Shown one piece after another: positions 1-7,409 of a stretch of DNA of 13,942 nt. Each line of letters starts with the position of its first letter. Positions within the stretch are counted from its first letter, which is position 1. Under the pieces are notes generated by a model that saw only the letters and a program-made list of their open reading frames with translations, had not been told where the DNA came from and did not search any database. The stretch is from Pseudomonadota bacterium (GTDB taxonomy: Bacteria; Pseudomonadota; Gammaproteobacteria; Steroidobacterales; Woeseiaceae). The translations under genes were made by a program, and so were the position numbers. The stretch is from NCBI GenBank assembly GCA_022565135.1, contig JADFKA010000013.1:1-13942 (forward strand), given 5' to 3'.

Positions 1-925
1 GCATGTCATCGACTTTTTCGGCACTGACAACACCGTATTGACGGCTGACCGCAAATACTGTGCCTGGCTCGTTGACATGAATATGTATTTTCGCCTTGCG
101 CTTGGTACCGGCGAGTACGAGTGACTCACCAAGCGCCGCAAGCGCTTCCCTGAGCTTGCGCCGATCGATGTCTGTCCCGGTAACGATGCACTCGGTACAG
201 TATCGGTATTCGCAATTTTCGCCCGATTCGATGATTGCGACGTCTCGTGCGTTGCTGTGTATCGCTGTCAGGTCGGGCTCGTCGACAACCGTTCCATAGT
301 TAATATAATCACTCATTCCCTTGAACAACTCGAAGAAACCCTTGGCGCCGGCGTCGACGACACCAGCTTTGCGTAATACGTCAAGCTGTTGCGTCGTGTT
401 GGCTAGCGCGATTTCCACCCTGGGCATTGCGTCGTGCAAGACGGTCGATAAATCAGCGTCCTGATCCTGGGCAAGCTGAGACGCTATCGATTCCTTTAAT
501 GCACTAATAACCGAGAGAATCGTTCCGTCCTGCGGATCTGATAAAGCGGTATGCGCATAGTCACTGCCATGGCTAACCGCTGTGCTGAATGTAACCGTCG
601 TAAAACGCGTCAAGTTACCGGCTGAATCGCTCATGCCCTGAAAAAATTGCGCAACTATCGCCCCGGAATTTCCCCGCGCACTATCGAGCAAGGTATCAGC
701 GAATACGGCGAGTAAGGTACCGAGGTGTTGCTCTTGTGGGCTGTTCAAGAACGTGAGTGCAGCCCCGAGAGACAGGCTGAGATTCGTACCCGTATCGCCA
801 TCGGCAACCGGAAAAACATTGATTTTATTGAGAAAATCCTGATCGTTAATAACACGGTAAATGCCGGAGACAAGTGCGTTTGCGAGGACGTCGCCGTACA
901 GGTAGTTGCCAGCCGCGCTTCCCAA
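1..925 (-). CDS. FakA/DAK2-domain protein (fatty-acid-kinase-like), C-terminus beyond the window
   Basis: About 308 N-terminal residues are visible; the gene runs off the left edge. The DAK2 nucleotide-binding domain is clear: NVFPVADGDTGTN (about residues 36-48) carries the Mg/ATP-binding aspartates, ARGNSG is at 83-88, then DPQDGTIL and KAGVVDAGAKGF. After this comes a FakA middle-domain stretch (YCTECIVTG, then KIHIHVNEPG). In Firmicutes, FakA phosphorylates fatty acids carried by FakB (DegV family). Proteobacterial relatives are often fused to a DegV domain, which would lie outside this window, so the exact substrate is unknown. There is no ATG or GTG in frame after the upstream stop. TTG at 925 is the first reasonable start and gives the usual short N-terminal lead, but its ribosome binding site is weak. 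It follows gspB by 23 bases on the same strand, so it is probably co-transcribed. Confidence 0.85.
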   Translation of the reverse strand, partial: MGSAAGNYLYGDVLANALVSGIYRVINDQDFLNKINVFPVADGDTGTNLSLSLGAALTFLNSPQEQHLGTLLAVFADTLLDSARGNSGAIVAQFFQGMSDSAGNLTRFTTVTFSTAVSHGSDYAHTALSDPQDGTILSVISALKESIASQLAQDQDADLSTVLHDAMPRVEIALANTTQQLDVLRKAGVVDAGAKGFFELFKGMSDYINYGTVVDEPDLTAIHSNARDVAIIESGENCEYRYCTECIVTGTDIDRRKLREALAALGESLVLAGTKRKAKIHIHVNEPGTVFAVSRQYGVVSAEKVDDM

Positions 926-948
926 GTGCGTCGAATCTCGACGGTCGG

Positions 949-1524
949 CTATTCGCGCGGCAACAGGAAAGTCAAGCCATGATGTTCGAGAATGACGCCG
1001 TCAAGCGTAATTTCGGCGACGACAGGCCCTTCGTTAAGCTGCGATTGTTCGCGGTGCTTGACCATGTTGATGAAGACAAACCGCTCGTCCGCCACTTCGC
1101 TGTAGACATGAATATCTATGTGCAGCTCTGCCAGTTGCAGCGTTCCATTGAGGCGTAGTTCATCGATGGTCGGGATTCGTGATGGCGTCGTCGACGGCGT
1201 TGGTAAAATGGGCGCCGGTGTTTGCCTTTCCCGGACCTTCGCAACTTGCTCGACAAAGCTTGGTGTGCTCGTTGCGAGCGCCGCATCGACCGCCGCAGTG
1301 TCGGTTGTGAGCCCAACTGGTGCCGGCGCCTCCGGAGGCTCGTTGAGAATGAAAACCAGGCCCAGCAAAACGGCCAGGTTAAATCCAAGCAAGGCAGCGA
1401 GCATCCACAGCCATCGAGTTGGCCTTGGATCGTCAGTGCTGGACGGTACGCTCGAAAACTCCGCAGATCCTTGCTGCTGACGCTCAGTTTCAGATTTCTT
1501 CAAGGCATCAAGAATAAATGACAT
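949..1524 (-). CDS. gspB: GspB, type II secretion assembly accessory protein
   Basis: 191-residue inner-membrane protein. The N-terminus MSFILDALKKSETERQ is the characteristic GspB opening. A hydrophobic segment at about residues 38-60 anchors it, followed by a Pro/Ala/Thr-rich periplasmic linker (62-117). The C-terminal GspB domain (about 118-191) contains HIDIHVYS, RFVFINM, a KHRE turn, NEGPVV and the terminal FLLPR motif. In Aeromonas and Vibrio, GspB (ExeB) partners GspA (ExeA) to bind peptidoglycan and help place the secretin GspD in the outer membrane. An AGGAG Shine-Dalgarno sequence lies 6 bases before the ATG, inside the end of gspA, and only 3 bases separate the two genes, so coupled expression is expected. 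No other gsp structural genes are in the window. Confidence 0.93.
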   Translation of the reverse strand: MSFILDALKKSETERQQQGSAEFSSVPSSTDDPRPTRWLWMLAALLGFNLAVLLGLVFILNEPPEAPAPVGLTTDTAAVDAALATSTPSFVEQVAKVRERQTPAPILPTPSTTPSRIPTIDELRLNGTLQLAELHIDIHVYSEVADERFVFINMVKHREQSQLNEGPVVAEITLDGVILEHHGLTFLLPRE

Positions 1525-1527
1525 ACG

Positions 1528-3171
1528 CTACTCCTGCGCTAGTCGCGGTGTTGTCAGACGTGGTGTGCCGTTCGGTGCGAGGAGCGAATTAATAATTATT
1601 TGCGTCTGATGGCCAGCCAGGCCATCTACATCGAGCCGATGATCTCGCTGAAAATTGCGAACCTGTTGTGTAAGACTGTCGTCAAAAAAGTCGGAATCGA
1701 AAGGCTCGGCGCGATACCGGGCATCGATAGCAGCGAGGCTCTTGCGCAGCCACACGACATTGGGTCCACGCGAGCCCTGGCGCAATGCGACCGAGTCGCC
1801 ATTCGGTGGTCGCCACAACAATTGGTACTGGCCGAACCACATGCCGGAAATGATATCAACCGGGTGACTAACTGTAACGCCGCCGATCGACAGTCTGGCG
1901 TTGTCGCCCTCGATCGCTGTCAATACGACATGATGAGTATCCCCGTAACTGTCGGTGAGCGTCAGTACTGCGGGCCGATCGAGTTGCTTGAGTCCGCTCC
2001 AGGAACCTCTCTGGCGGAGACAACTGAAACCCGCGGCTTGCGCTTGGGCACATACCGGGTGTTCGGTGCCAGGATAATCGATGCCCCAGAGATCAAACAA
2101 AATGGCGAGCGCTGAGCCCTTTGTCGTCATGTCCTGAGTGAGCTCGAGCTGCTCGGCTAGCGACACCTCTAGGTCTGGATTGCTCGCAGCCGCGTCAAGG
2201 CTGGGCATCGATACGTTGATCGATGCGGCCTCGACCGGTGCAACTATTTCACCCAACTCCTGGCGGTCTTGCAGGTTTGACCACAGGCCACCAGCGATGA
2301 CAATGGTTGCCGCGATGCAGAACGTTGCCGCGATCCAACGCCACCGGGACCGGAGGGCAGGTTCACCGGATACCTCGGCTGCGGCACGACGGATCAGTTG
2401 ACGATTCACGAAGCGGTTGCCGAGACTGTATGCGCCGAGCAACGCCCTGTCGCAAATTACATTGATCAATCTCGGTACGCCCTTCGACAAGCGAAACACC
2501 TCGCGTTTGGCGCTGGCATCAAAGACTTCGCCGAGCGCGCCGGCAACCTTCAGGCGGTGCTCTATATATTGATCCGTCTCCTCACGAGACAGCGGCTCGA
2601 GATGGTAGCGACCAGTAATGCGCTGTGCGAGTTGTCTCAAATCGGTGCGTGCAAGAACTTCACGAAGTTCAGGTTGGCCGATGAGAATAATCTGCAGCAA
2701 CTTCTGTTTTGTTGTTTCCAGGTTCGTCAACAGCCGGATCTCTTCGAGCACGTCGGGAGCTAAATTTTGCGCCTCGTCAACGATTAGAATCGTACGGCGT
2801 CCATCAGCATGGGCGTTGAGGAGATGTCGATTCAGCGCGTCAATCAACGCCTTGATGCTGCCTTTGCGTTTGGGTACAGCGATGCCAAGTTCTTCGCAAA
2901 TCGTCTCAAGAAACTCAGACGCGGACAATTGCGGATTCAATACGACAGCGACATCGGCATTCGAGGGCATGCGATTCAACAGCAATGTTCGCACGAGAGT
3001 GGTCTTGCCAGTGCCGACCTCACCCGTAAGCTGAATGAAGCCACCACTTTCAGTAACACCATATACCAGGTGCGCAAGCGCCTCGCCATGGCGTTCGCTC
3101 ATGAACAAATAACGCGGATCGGGCGTTATCGAGAACGGTTTTTCGTTAAGACCAAAAAAGTTGGTGTACAT
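1528..3171 (-). CDS. gspA: GspA/ExeA-like AAA+ ATPase with peptidoglycan-binding domain
   Basis: 547 residues. The opening MYTNFFGLNEKPFSITPDP is typical of the ExeA ATPase family and fixes the start at 3171; a longer reading frame to 3414 would overlap dinB. Domains: cytoplasmic AAA ATPase with Walker A GEVGTGKTT (50-58) and Walker B ILIVDEAQ (128-135); one transmembrane helix at about 279-297; a periplasmic C39-peptidase-like fold (about 345-455) that keeps the GDTHHVVL histidine region but shows no cysteine at the expected catalytic position, so it is probably non-catalytic; and a C-terminal PG_binding_1 domain (about 460-530, LRQGSRGPNV and NFQRDHRLDVDGLAG). It is expected to couple ATP hydrolysis and cell-wall binding to secretin assembly together with GspB. 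It starts 34 bases after dinB, on the same strand. Confidence 0.92.
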   Translation of the reverse strand: MYTNFFGLNEKPFSITPDPRYLFMSERHGEALAHLVYGVTESGGFIQLTGEVGTGKTTLVRTLLLNRMPSNADVAVVLNPQLSASEFLETICEELGIAVPKRKGSIKALIDALNRHLLNAHADGRRTILIVDEAQNLAPDVLEEIRLLTNLETTKQKLLQIILIGQPELREVLARTDLRQLAQRITGRYHLEPLSREETDQYIEHRLKVAGALGEVFDASAKREVFRLSKGVPRLINVICDRALLGAYSLGNRFVNRQLIRRAAAEVSGEPALRSRWRWIAATFCIAATIVIAGGLWSNLQDRQELGEIVAPVEAASINVSMPSLDAAASNPDLEVSLAEQLELTQDMTTKGSALAILFDLWGIDYPGTEHPVCAQAQAAGFSCLRQRGSWSGLKQLDRPAVLTLTDSYGDTHHVVLTAIEGDNARLSIGGVTVSHPVDIISGMWFGQYQLLWRPPNGDSVALRQGSRGPNVVWLRKSLAAIDARYRAEPFDSDFFDDSLTQQVRNFQRDHRLDVDGLAGHQTQIIINSLLAPNGTPRLTTPRLAQE

Positions 3172-3205
3172 TATTCTTCGCCGCTGACCAATGCCCAATT
3201 CTAAC

Positions 3206-4393
3206 CTAAGGGACCTCTGATCGGGGCTTGTCCAGGGTCCTCGCGCGGCTGACCGAGGTCGTTCCAAAGCGATCGCGAATCTCGTCGACGGCCAGATCAA
3301 CCCAGCTCGCGGCTGGCCCCGGCACATCGGAGAACAGGTCGCGCTGCTCAGCCGGAGAGAGATTGCTGCCGCCGACACCGAGAAGTCGAATGCTGACGTC
3401 GGGGTTGCTTGCAAGCCAGCGTGCTAGCAATTCACGGGCGACCTGGAAGATCTGATCCGTGTTGTTGACCGGTGGCCGCAGGCTTATTTGCCGGCTAAAG
3501 GTCTTGAAGTCGGACTGTCGTATCTTGATTCGAATAGTTCCGGCGTGCAGCGTCGCCTTGCGGAGGCGACGCGCCGTGATTTCCGAGAGCCGCAACAATT
3601 CGCGTTCCATTTCGCCACGATCACTGAGATCTACGGCATAGGTTTCCTCGCTGCTGATCGACTTTTCAACACGCGCTGCGACCACCGGTCGATTGTCAAT
3701 GCCCGCCGCACGTTCGCGGGTTCGTCCCGCAAAACGTCCGAAGATCGGCTCCAGGTCGCGATCTGGAGCGCAGCGTAAATCGGCGACTGTACGAATGTCG
3801 ACCTGGTGCAAGCGGCCCAGAGTTCGCGGGCCGATGCCGGGTATTACCGATACCGGCAGGGGATCGAGCATTTTGCGGCACGTCGTCTGCGTAATGACGA
3901 CGAGGCCATCTGGCTTGTCGAGGTCCGACGCGATTTTTGCGACGAGCTTGTTCTCGGCGACGCCAACAGATGCGGTCAGTTGCGTTCGCTCAGCAATGAC
4001 CTGCTTGATACGTGCAGCAATCTCAGGTCCCGATCCATGCAATACACGGCTTGCGGTTACATCAAGAAATGCTTCATCGAGCGACAGGCCTTCGACGACG
4101 GGCGTGAACTCGCGGAAGATTACGAAAATGTCCTCGGAGACGGCCTGGTAGAGAGACATGCGTGGCGCGACCCGGACAAGATCCGGGCATCGCCGCATAG
4201 CATCTCGCATGGGCATCGCGGAGCGAACTCCGAACTCGCGGGCATCGTAACTGGCGGCGACGACGACGCCACGATTGCTGCCGCCACCGACAACAACGGG
4301 CTTGCCACGCAGCTCGGGATTGTCGCGTTGCTCCACCGACGTATAGAAGGCGTCCATGTCGACGTGCAGAACGGTGCGAGTTGCAACTGTCAT
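3206..4393 (-). CDS. dinB: DNA polymerase IV (Y-family translesion polymerase)
   Basis: 395 residues. The Y-family active site is intact: HVDMDAFYTSVE with metal-binding Asp12 and Tyr17 at the steric-gate position (Phe13 in E. coli DinB), and SLDEAFLDVT at 104-113 with Asp106-Glu107. RGVVVAASYDARxFGVRSAMP (41-61) is the fingers signature. The thumb helix-hairpin-helix (IPGIGPRTLGRL) and the little-finger domain follow. A QRDLF pentapeptide at 350-354 fits a beta-clamp-binding motif and is followed by about 40 more residues, so it is not at the extreme C-terminus. The enzyme would copy past damaged bases with low fidelity. It begins 40 bases after ispA and precedes gspA. No LexA box was recognised in the short upstream gap, so any SOS control would have to act through an upstream promoter. 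Confidence 0.96.
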   Translation of the reverse strand: MTVATRTVLHVDMDAFYTSVEQRDNPELRGKPVVVGGGSNRGVVVAASYDAREFGVRSAMPMRDAMRRCPDLVRVAPRMSLYQAVSEDIFVIFREFTPVVEGLSLDEAFLDVTASRVLHGSGPEIAARIKQVIAERTQLTASVGVAENKLVAKIASDLDKPDGLVVITQTTCRKMLDPLPVSVIPGIGPRTLGRLHQVDIRTVADLRCAPDRDLEPIFGRFAGRTRERAAGIDNRPVVAARVEKSISSEETYAVDLSDRGEMERELLRLSEITARRLRKATLHAGTIRIKIRQSDFKTFSRQISLRPPVNNTDQIFQVARELLARWLASNPDVSIRLLGVGGSNLSPAEQRDLFSDVPGPAASWVDLAVDEIRDRFGTTSVSRARTLDKPRSEVP

Positions 4394-4433
4394 CGCATTA
4401 CACCTGGCGCGGATACTTCATGATCATTCCGGG

Positions 4434-5324
4434 CTAGTTGCCGCGCTCGACGATGAAGCGAGCCAGCCAGCGCAGCGAGTCGGCGTCAGAGTCGAACGCA
4501 TTAAGCTGATCGAGCGAATGCTGCAACAATTCGTCGCAACGACTTTGGGCCACGTCAATGCCGAACAGACCCGGGTACGTTGCCTTGCCAAGGCGCTGAT
4601 CGGCACCGGTCTGTTTGCCGATGACCGCAGTCTCACCGACGACATCGAGAATGTCGTCCTTGATCTGAAAAGCAATGCCGACGCTGCGTGCAAATGCGTC
4701 GAGAGCGGTAGTACGCGCGGCTGACAGGTCGCTGCATAGCAGAGCCACTGACATAATTGACGCATGGATAAGTGCACCGGTTTTGAGTGAGTACATGCTC
4801 TCTATTTCGCCGGCGGAGAGCGTATGACCCTCCGCTGCGAGATCCATTGATTGGCCACCGGTCATGCCGATCGAACCGCATGCATCGGCGATCAGCCCGA
4901 CGAGGCGCGTGCGAGATTCGGCCGGGATAGCATCGATGTTTGCAAGCACGCTAAAAGCCAATGGCTGCAGAGCATCGGCGGCGAGAATTGCGGTCGCTTC
5001 GTCGAAGCGTCGATGCAGGGTCGGCATGCCTCTGCGCAGGTCATCGTTGTCCATCGCTGGAAGGTCATCGTGAACGAGTGAGAACGCATGTATCAGCTCT
5101 ATTGCGGTGGCCGGTGCATCGAGCAGTGCATCAGGTACGTCAAGGCACTCGCCGGCGGCATAGACGAGCAATGGTCGGATACGTTTCCCGCCGTTGAGTA
5201 CGGCGTAGCGCATGGCTTCGTGCAGCTGTTCGGGCCCGTGCTTGGCGGGGGGCAGGACGGCGTCCAGTTGCTGTCCAATACGCTCGATGTAGTCGTCGAT
5301 GCGCTCTGAAAACTGTGCTGGCAA
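4434..5324 (-). CDS. ispA: Farnesyl diphosphate synthase (short-chain polyprenyl synthase)
   Basis: 296 residues with a TTG start at 5324, close to the usual IspA length of about 300. The start is chosen because a strong GGAGG (5330-5334) lies 5 bases upstream; no ATG or GTG is available nearby in frame, and a longer frame to 5792 would run through the divergent promoter and mvaD. Substrate motifs: GGKRIRP (45-51), first aspartate-rich motif DDLPAMD with Asp86/87/92 followed by NDDLRRG, KTGALI (181-186), and second aspartate-rich motif DDILD (223-227). The aromatic residue five positions before the first DD fits an FPP-type chain-length determinant. It condenses DMAPP and IPP to geranyl and farnesyl diphosphate in the cytoplasm. 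It is transcribed divergently from the mevalonate genes that would supply its substrates. Confidence 0.94.
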   Translation of the reverse strand: MPAQFSERIDDYIERIGQQLDAVLPPAKHGPEQLHEAMRYAVLNGGKRIRPLLVYAAGECLDVPDALLDAPATAIELIHAFSLVHDDLPAMDNDDLRRGMPTLHRRFDEATAILAADALQPLAFSVLANIDAIPAESRTRLVGLIADACGSIGMTGGQSMDLAAEGHTLSAGEIESMYSLKTGALIHASIMSVALLCSDLSAARTTALDAFARSVGIAFQIKDDILDVVGETAVIGKQTGADQRLGKATYPGLFGIDVAQSRCDELLQHSLDQLNAFDSDADSLRWLARFIVERGN

Positions 5325-5329
5325 ATCGG

Positions 5330-5334
5330 CCTCC
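5330..5334 (-). promoter_or_regulatory. Ribosome binding site deciding the ispA TTG start
   Basis: GGAGG on the minus strand, 5 bases from the TTG at 5324. It is one of the strongest Shine-Dalgarno matches in the window and is the main reason for calling a TTG start for ispA. Confidence 0.7.
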
Positions 5335-5373
5335 GCCGCCGCTGCTGGGGTGCTGTAGCGTACACGGAAATGA

Positions 5374-5404
5374 GCGACAGTGTGCGCCAGGGCTGGGCTA
5401 TAAT
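5374..5404 (+). promoter_or_regulatory. Candidate sigma-70 promoter of the mevalonate operon
   Basis: A perfect TATAAT -10 hexamer occupies 5399-5404. The best -35 candidate is GCGACA (5374-5379, 4 of 6 matches to TTGACA) with a long 19-base spacer, so the -35 is uncertain. Transcription would start near 5411, giving a leader of about 25 bases before mvaD. Confidence 0.55.
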
Positions 5405-5435
5405 TCGTGTCCTTTCTTGCGTTGAAACGAAGCAT

Positions 5436-6395
5436 ATGCAGGCAACCGCCAGAGCCCAGCCGAACATCGCACTCATTAAGTACTGGGGCAAACGCGACTC
5501 GGCTCGCAACCTTCCGGCCGCGGGTTCTATTTCCATCACGCTGTCCGACCTGCATACAGAAATGTGCGTCGAAGTCGATGAGTCGATGCGCGATGATGTG
5601 TTGATCGTAAATGAATGCGAGGATCGCGATATGCTGCCGCGGGTCAAACGGTGTCTGGATACGATCGTCGGCAAGCCGCGCCCGGCAGTCAGAGTCGTCA
5701 GTCGCTGTAATTTTCCGATCGCGGCCGGCATGGCCTCCTCCGCCTCGGCATTCGCCGCGCTTGTGGTCGCAGCCGATTCTATGCTGGGGCAATCGCGCGA
5801 CACGGCCGAGTTGGCAGGTCTGGCCGGTCGGGCATCCGGGTCCGCGGCTCGCTCTCTATACGGCGGTTTCGTCGAACTCGAAAATTGCGACGACGATATC
5901 TACGTTAGTCAGCTGTTAAGGAGCGATGAGTGGCCGCTCAGGGTTGTCGTGGCGATTACGACGCCTGGCCCAAAACCGCTTGGTTCGAGTGATGCGATGG
6001 AGATCAGTCGCAGGACGTCGCCGTTCTACAATCGCTGGATCGAGCGACAATCGGCAGACCTCGACGAGGCAAGAACGGCGATCGCCAACCGGGATTTCGC
6101 AAAGCTCGGATCGGTGGCAGAACACAATTGTCTGAAAATGCACTCTGTAATGTGGGGATCACGGCCGCCGGTGATCTATTGGCACAGTGCGACACTCGCC
6201 TGCATGCAGACGGTTCGCGACTTGCAGTCCGAAGGTGTCGGCGTGTTTTTCACGATCGATGCAGGTCCGCAGGTCAAAGCGATTTGCCTGCCCGAAGAAG
6301 AAGCGCGTGTACGTGCAGCATTGGCGGACACGACTGGCGTGAGCGACATCATGGTCAGCGGGCTCGGTGCGCGTGCCAGGCTAGTACTACGTTGA
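5436..6395 (+). CDS. mvaD: Diphosphomevalonate decarboxylase
   Basis: 319-residue GHMP-superfamily enzyme that phosphorylates and decarboxylates mevalonate-5-diphosphate to isopentenyl diphosphate. Diagnostic motifs: PNIALIKYWGKRD (9-21), GSISITL (30-36), the phosphate-binding loop FPIAAGMASSASAFAAL (93-109), GSAARSLYGGFVEL (135-148) with Arg139, and IDAGP (274-278) whose Asp275 is the presumed catalytic base. These distinguish the decarboxylase from the mevalonate kinases. The stretch before SISITL reads LPAAG where characterised enzymes usually carry an Asn, a variation within an otherwise standard site. The ATG at 5436 is used because the protein family starts a few residues before PNIALIKYWGK; an upstream in-frame start at 5370 would precede the promoter. 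First gene of the plus-strand run; its stop lies inside the inverted repeat that precedes the next gene. Confidence 0.95.
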   Translation: MQATARAQPNIALIKYWGKRDSARNLPAAGSISITLSDLHTEMCVEVDESMRDDVLIVNECEDRDMLPRVKRCLDTIVGKPRPAVRVVSRCNFPIAAGMASSASAFAALVVAADSMLGQSRDTAELAGLAGRASGSAARSLYGGFVELENCDDDIYVSQLLRSDEWPLRVVVAITTPGPKPLGSSDAMEISRRTSPFYNRWIERQSADLDEARTAIANRDFAKLGSVAEHNCLKMHSVMWGSRPPVIYWHSATLACMQTVRDLQSEGVGVFFTIDAGPQVKAICLPEEEARVRAALADTTGVSDIMVSGLGARARLVLR

Positions 6396-6406
6396 CGGAG
6401 TACTAG
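6381..6406 (+). promoter_or_regulatory. Perfect 8-bp inverted repeat across the mvaD stop codon
   Basis: CTAGTACT (6381-6388) and AGTACTAG (6399-6406) are exact reverse complements around a 10-base loop that contains the mvaD stop codon. As RNA this forms a hairpin ending 13 bases before the phosphomevalonate kinase ATG. No U-run follows, so it is not a standard terminator. It may affect processing or translation of the downstream gene, which lacks an obvious Shine-Dalgarno sequence. Confidence 0.5.
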
Positions 6407-6419
6407 TGGCGAACGCGAC

Positions 6420-7409
6420 ATGAAAGTGACGGCCAGCGCACCCGGTAAAGTGGTGTTGTCCGGGGAGTATGCGGTTCTCAACGGCGCAGTAGCAATCTGT
6501 GCGGCCATTAATCGTCGTGCGTGCGTGACTATAACGCGCAGCGCTGACGACCATCACGTCGTAACAGCTCCCGGCATTGCGACGGGCAGCGGCAGATTCA
6601 GGGTGACCGACGGCCAATTCGAATGGCTGCACGGAGGCGAAGAGTATGCGTTGCTCGAATGCGTTTGGCGTACTCTCGCAGCCACATTGCCAGAGAGTCT
6701 TGTGCTGACGCTGGAGACACAGGATTTTGTCGATGTTGGCAGTGGCACGAAGTTCGGCATTGGATCCAGCGCTGCACTTGCGGTCGCATTGACGGCCGCG
6801 TTGGATTGCGTTGCCGATGGCAATGCGGACATCAGCCACATTGCGATATCGGCACACCGTGATTCTCAGTGCGGATCAGGCAGCGGTGTGGATGTTGCCT
6901 GTAGTCTGCAAGGCGGTGTCATTGAGTACCGCATGCACGCTGCGTCGGTCGCATTGCGCTGGCCGGATGATTTGGCGTTTGCGTTGCTGTGGAGCGGCGT
7001 TTCGGCGAGCACTGGCACCAGGCTCAAAAAACTCGATGACCTGGAGTCATACCCGTCACGCGTTGCGCTTGGCGCTGCGGCGAACCGCGTCGCTACGAGC
7101 TGGAAAAGCGGGCTGCCATCGATGATTCTCGATGAGTTGCGCGCCTATACGGATTCGTTGCGGCAATTCAGTGTTGACCATGACCTTGGCATATTCGATG
7201 CTGGGCATGCCGAATTGGTCGATGCTGCAATTGCAGCTGGCGTGGTTTACAAACCCTGTGGTGCAGGCGGTGGTGATGTCGGAATTGTTCTCGCAGATGA
7301 CGAGTCGCTCATTGAGTCATTCATAGACGTCGCCGCGAAGAATAATTTCACGCGCCTGTACCTGACAATTGATCCGAGTGGCGTGCAGCGCAACCGAGAA
7401 GATCTTTGA
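6420..7409 (+). CDS. Phosphomevalonate kinase (GHMP family)
   Basis: 329 residues. GHMP motif 1 is APGKVVLSGEYAVLNG (7-22), motif 2 is KFGIGSSAALAVALTAA (111-127), and AHRDSQCGSGSGVDVACS (145-162) carries the putative catalytic Asp158. Motif 3 is KPCGAGGGDVGIVLA (278-292). The AHRxxQ, GSGVDVA and KPCGAGGGD pattern fits the Erg8-like phosphomevalonate kinases rather than mevalonate kinase, and the pathway position agrees, since mevalonate kinase is supplied by the next gene. The enzyme converts mevalonate-5-phosphate to mevalonate-5-diphosphate with ATP. It starts 24 bases after mvaD, behind an inverted repeat, and its stop overlaps the TTG start of the next gene. A different GHMP phosphate acceptor cannot be excluded from sequence alone but is unlikely here. 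Confidence 0.88.
   Translation: MKVTASAPGKVVLSGEYAVLNGAVAICAAINRRACVTITRSADDHHVVTAPGIATGSGRFRVTDGQFEWLHGGEEYALLECVWRTLAATLPESLVLTLETQDFVDVGSGTKFGIGSSAALAVALTAALDCVADGNADISHIAISAHRDSQCGSGSGVDVACSLQGGVIEYRMHAASVALRWPDDLAFALLWSGVSASTGTRLKKLDDLESYPSRVALGAAANRVATSWKSGLPSMILDELRAYTDSLRQFSVDHDLGIFDAGHAELVDAAIAAGVVYKPCGAGGGDVGIVLADDESLIESFIDVAAKNNFTRLYLTIDPSGVQRNREDL

Larger units (their letters stand above)
5325..5435. promoter_or_regulatory. Divergent ispA / mevalonate-operon control region
   Basis: The 111 bases between the diverging ispA (TTG, 5324) and mvaD (ATG, 5436) must hold promoters for both directions unless ispA is driven from elsewhere. A consensus -10 box faces mvaD and is listed separately. 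On the ispA strand only weak -10-like sequences (TATAGC opposite the plus-strand -10) were found. No clear operator palindrome was recognised. Confidence 0.5.

Noticed and set aside
3171..3200. Possible promoter (TTGGGC, 17-base spacer, AATAAT) in front of gspA
   Set aside because: The -10-like box overlaps the gspA start codon, so transcription would begin inside the gene.
3172..3414. 81-residue N-terminal extension of gspA
   Set aside because: It overlaps the dinB coding region in another frame and is compositionally unlike a protein; the family begins at MYTNFFGL.
3806..4423. 205-codon plus-strand open frame antisense to dinB
   Set aside because: Shadow frame of a clear gene; no recognisable motif or start signal.
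5370..5435. Earlier in-frame ATG for mvaD
   Set aside because: It lies upstream of the TATAAT box and adds residues absent from the family.
5325..5792. Open frame extending ispA upstream on the minus strand to 5792
   Set aside because: It would cross the divergent promoter and the first 350 bases of mvaD; the extension has no family similarity, and the TTG at 5324 has a strong ribosome binding site and gives the normal length.
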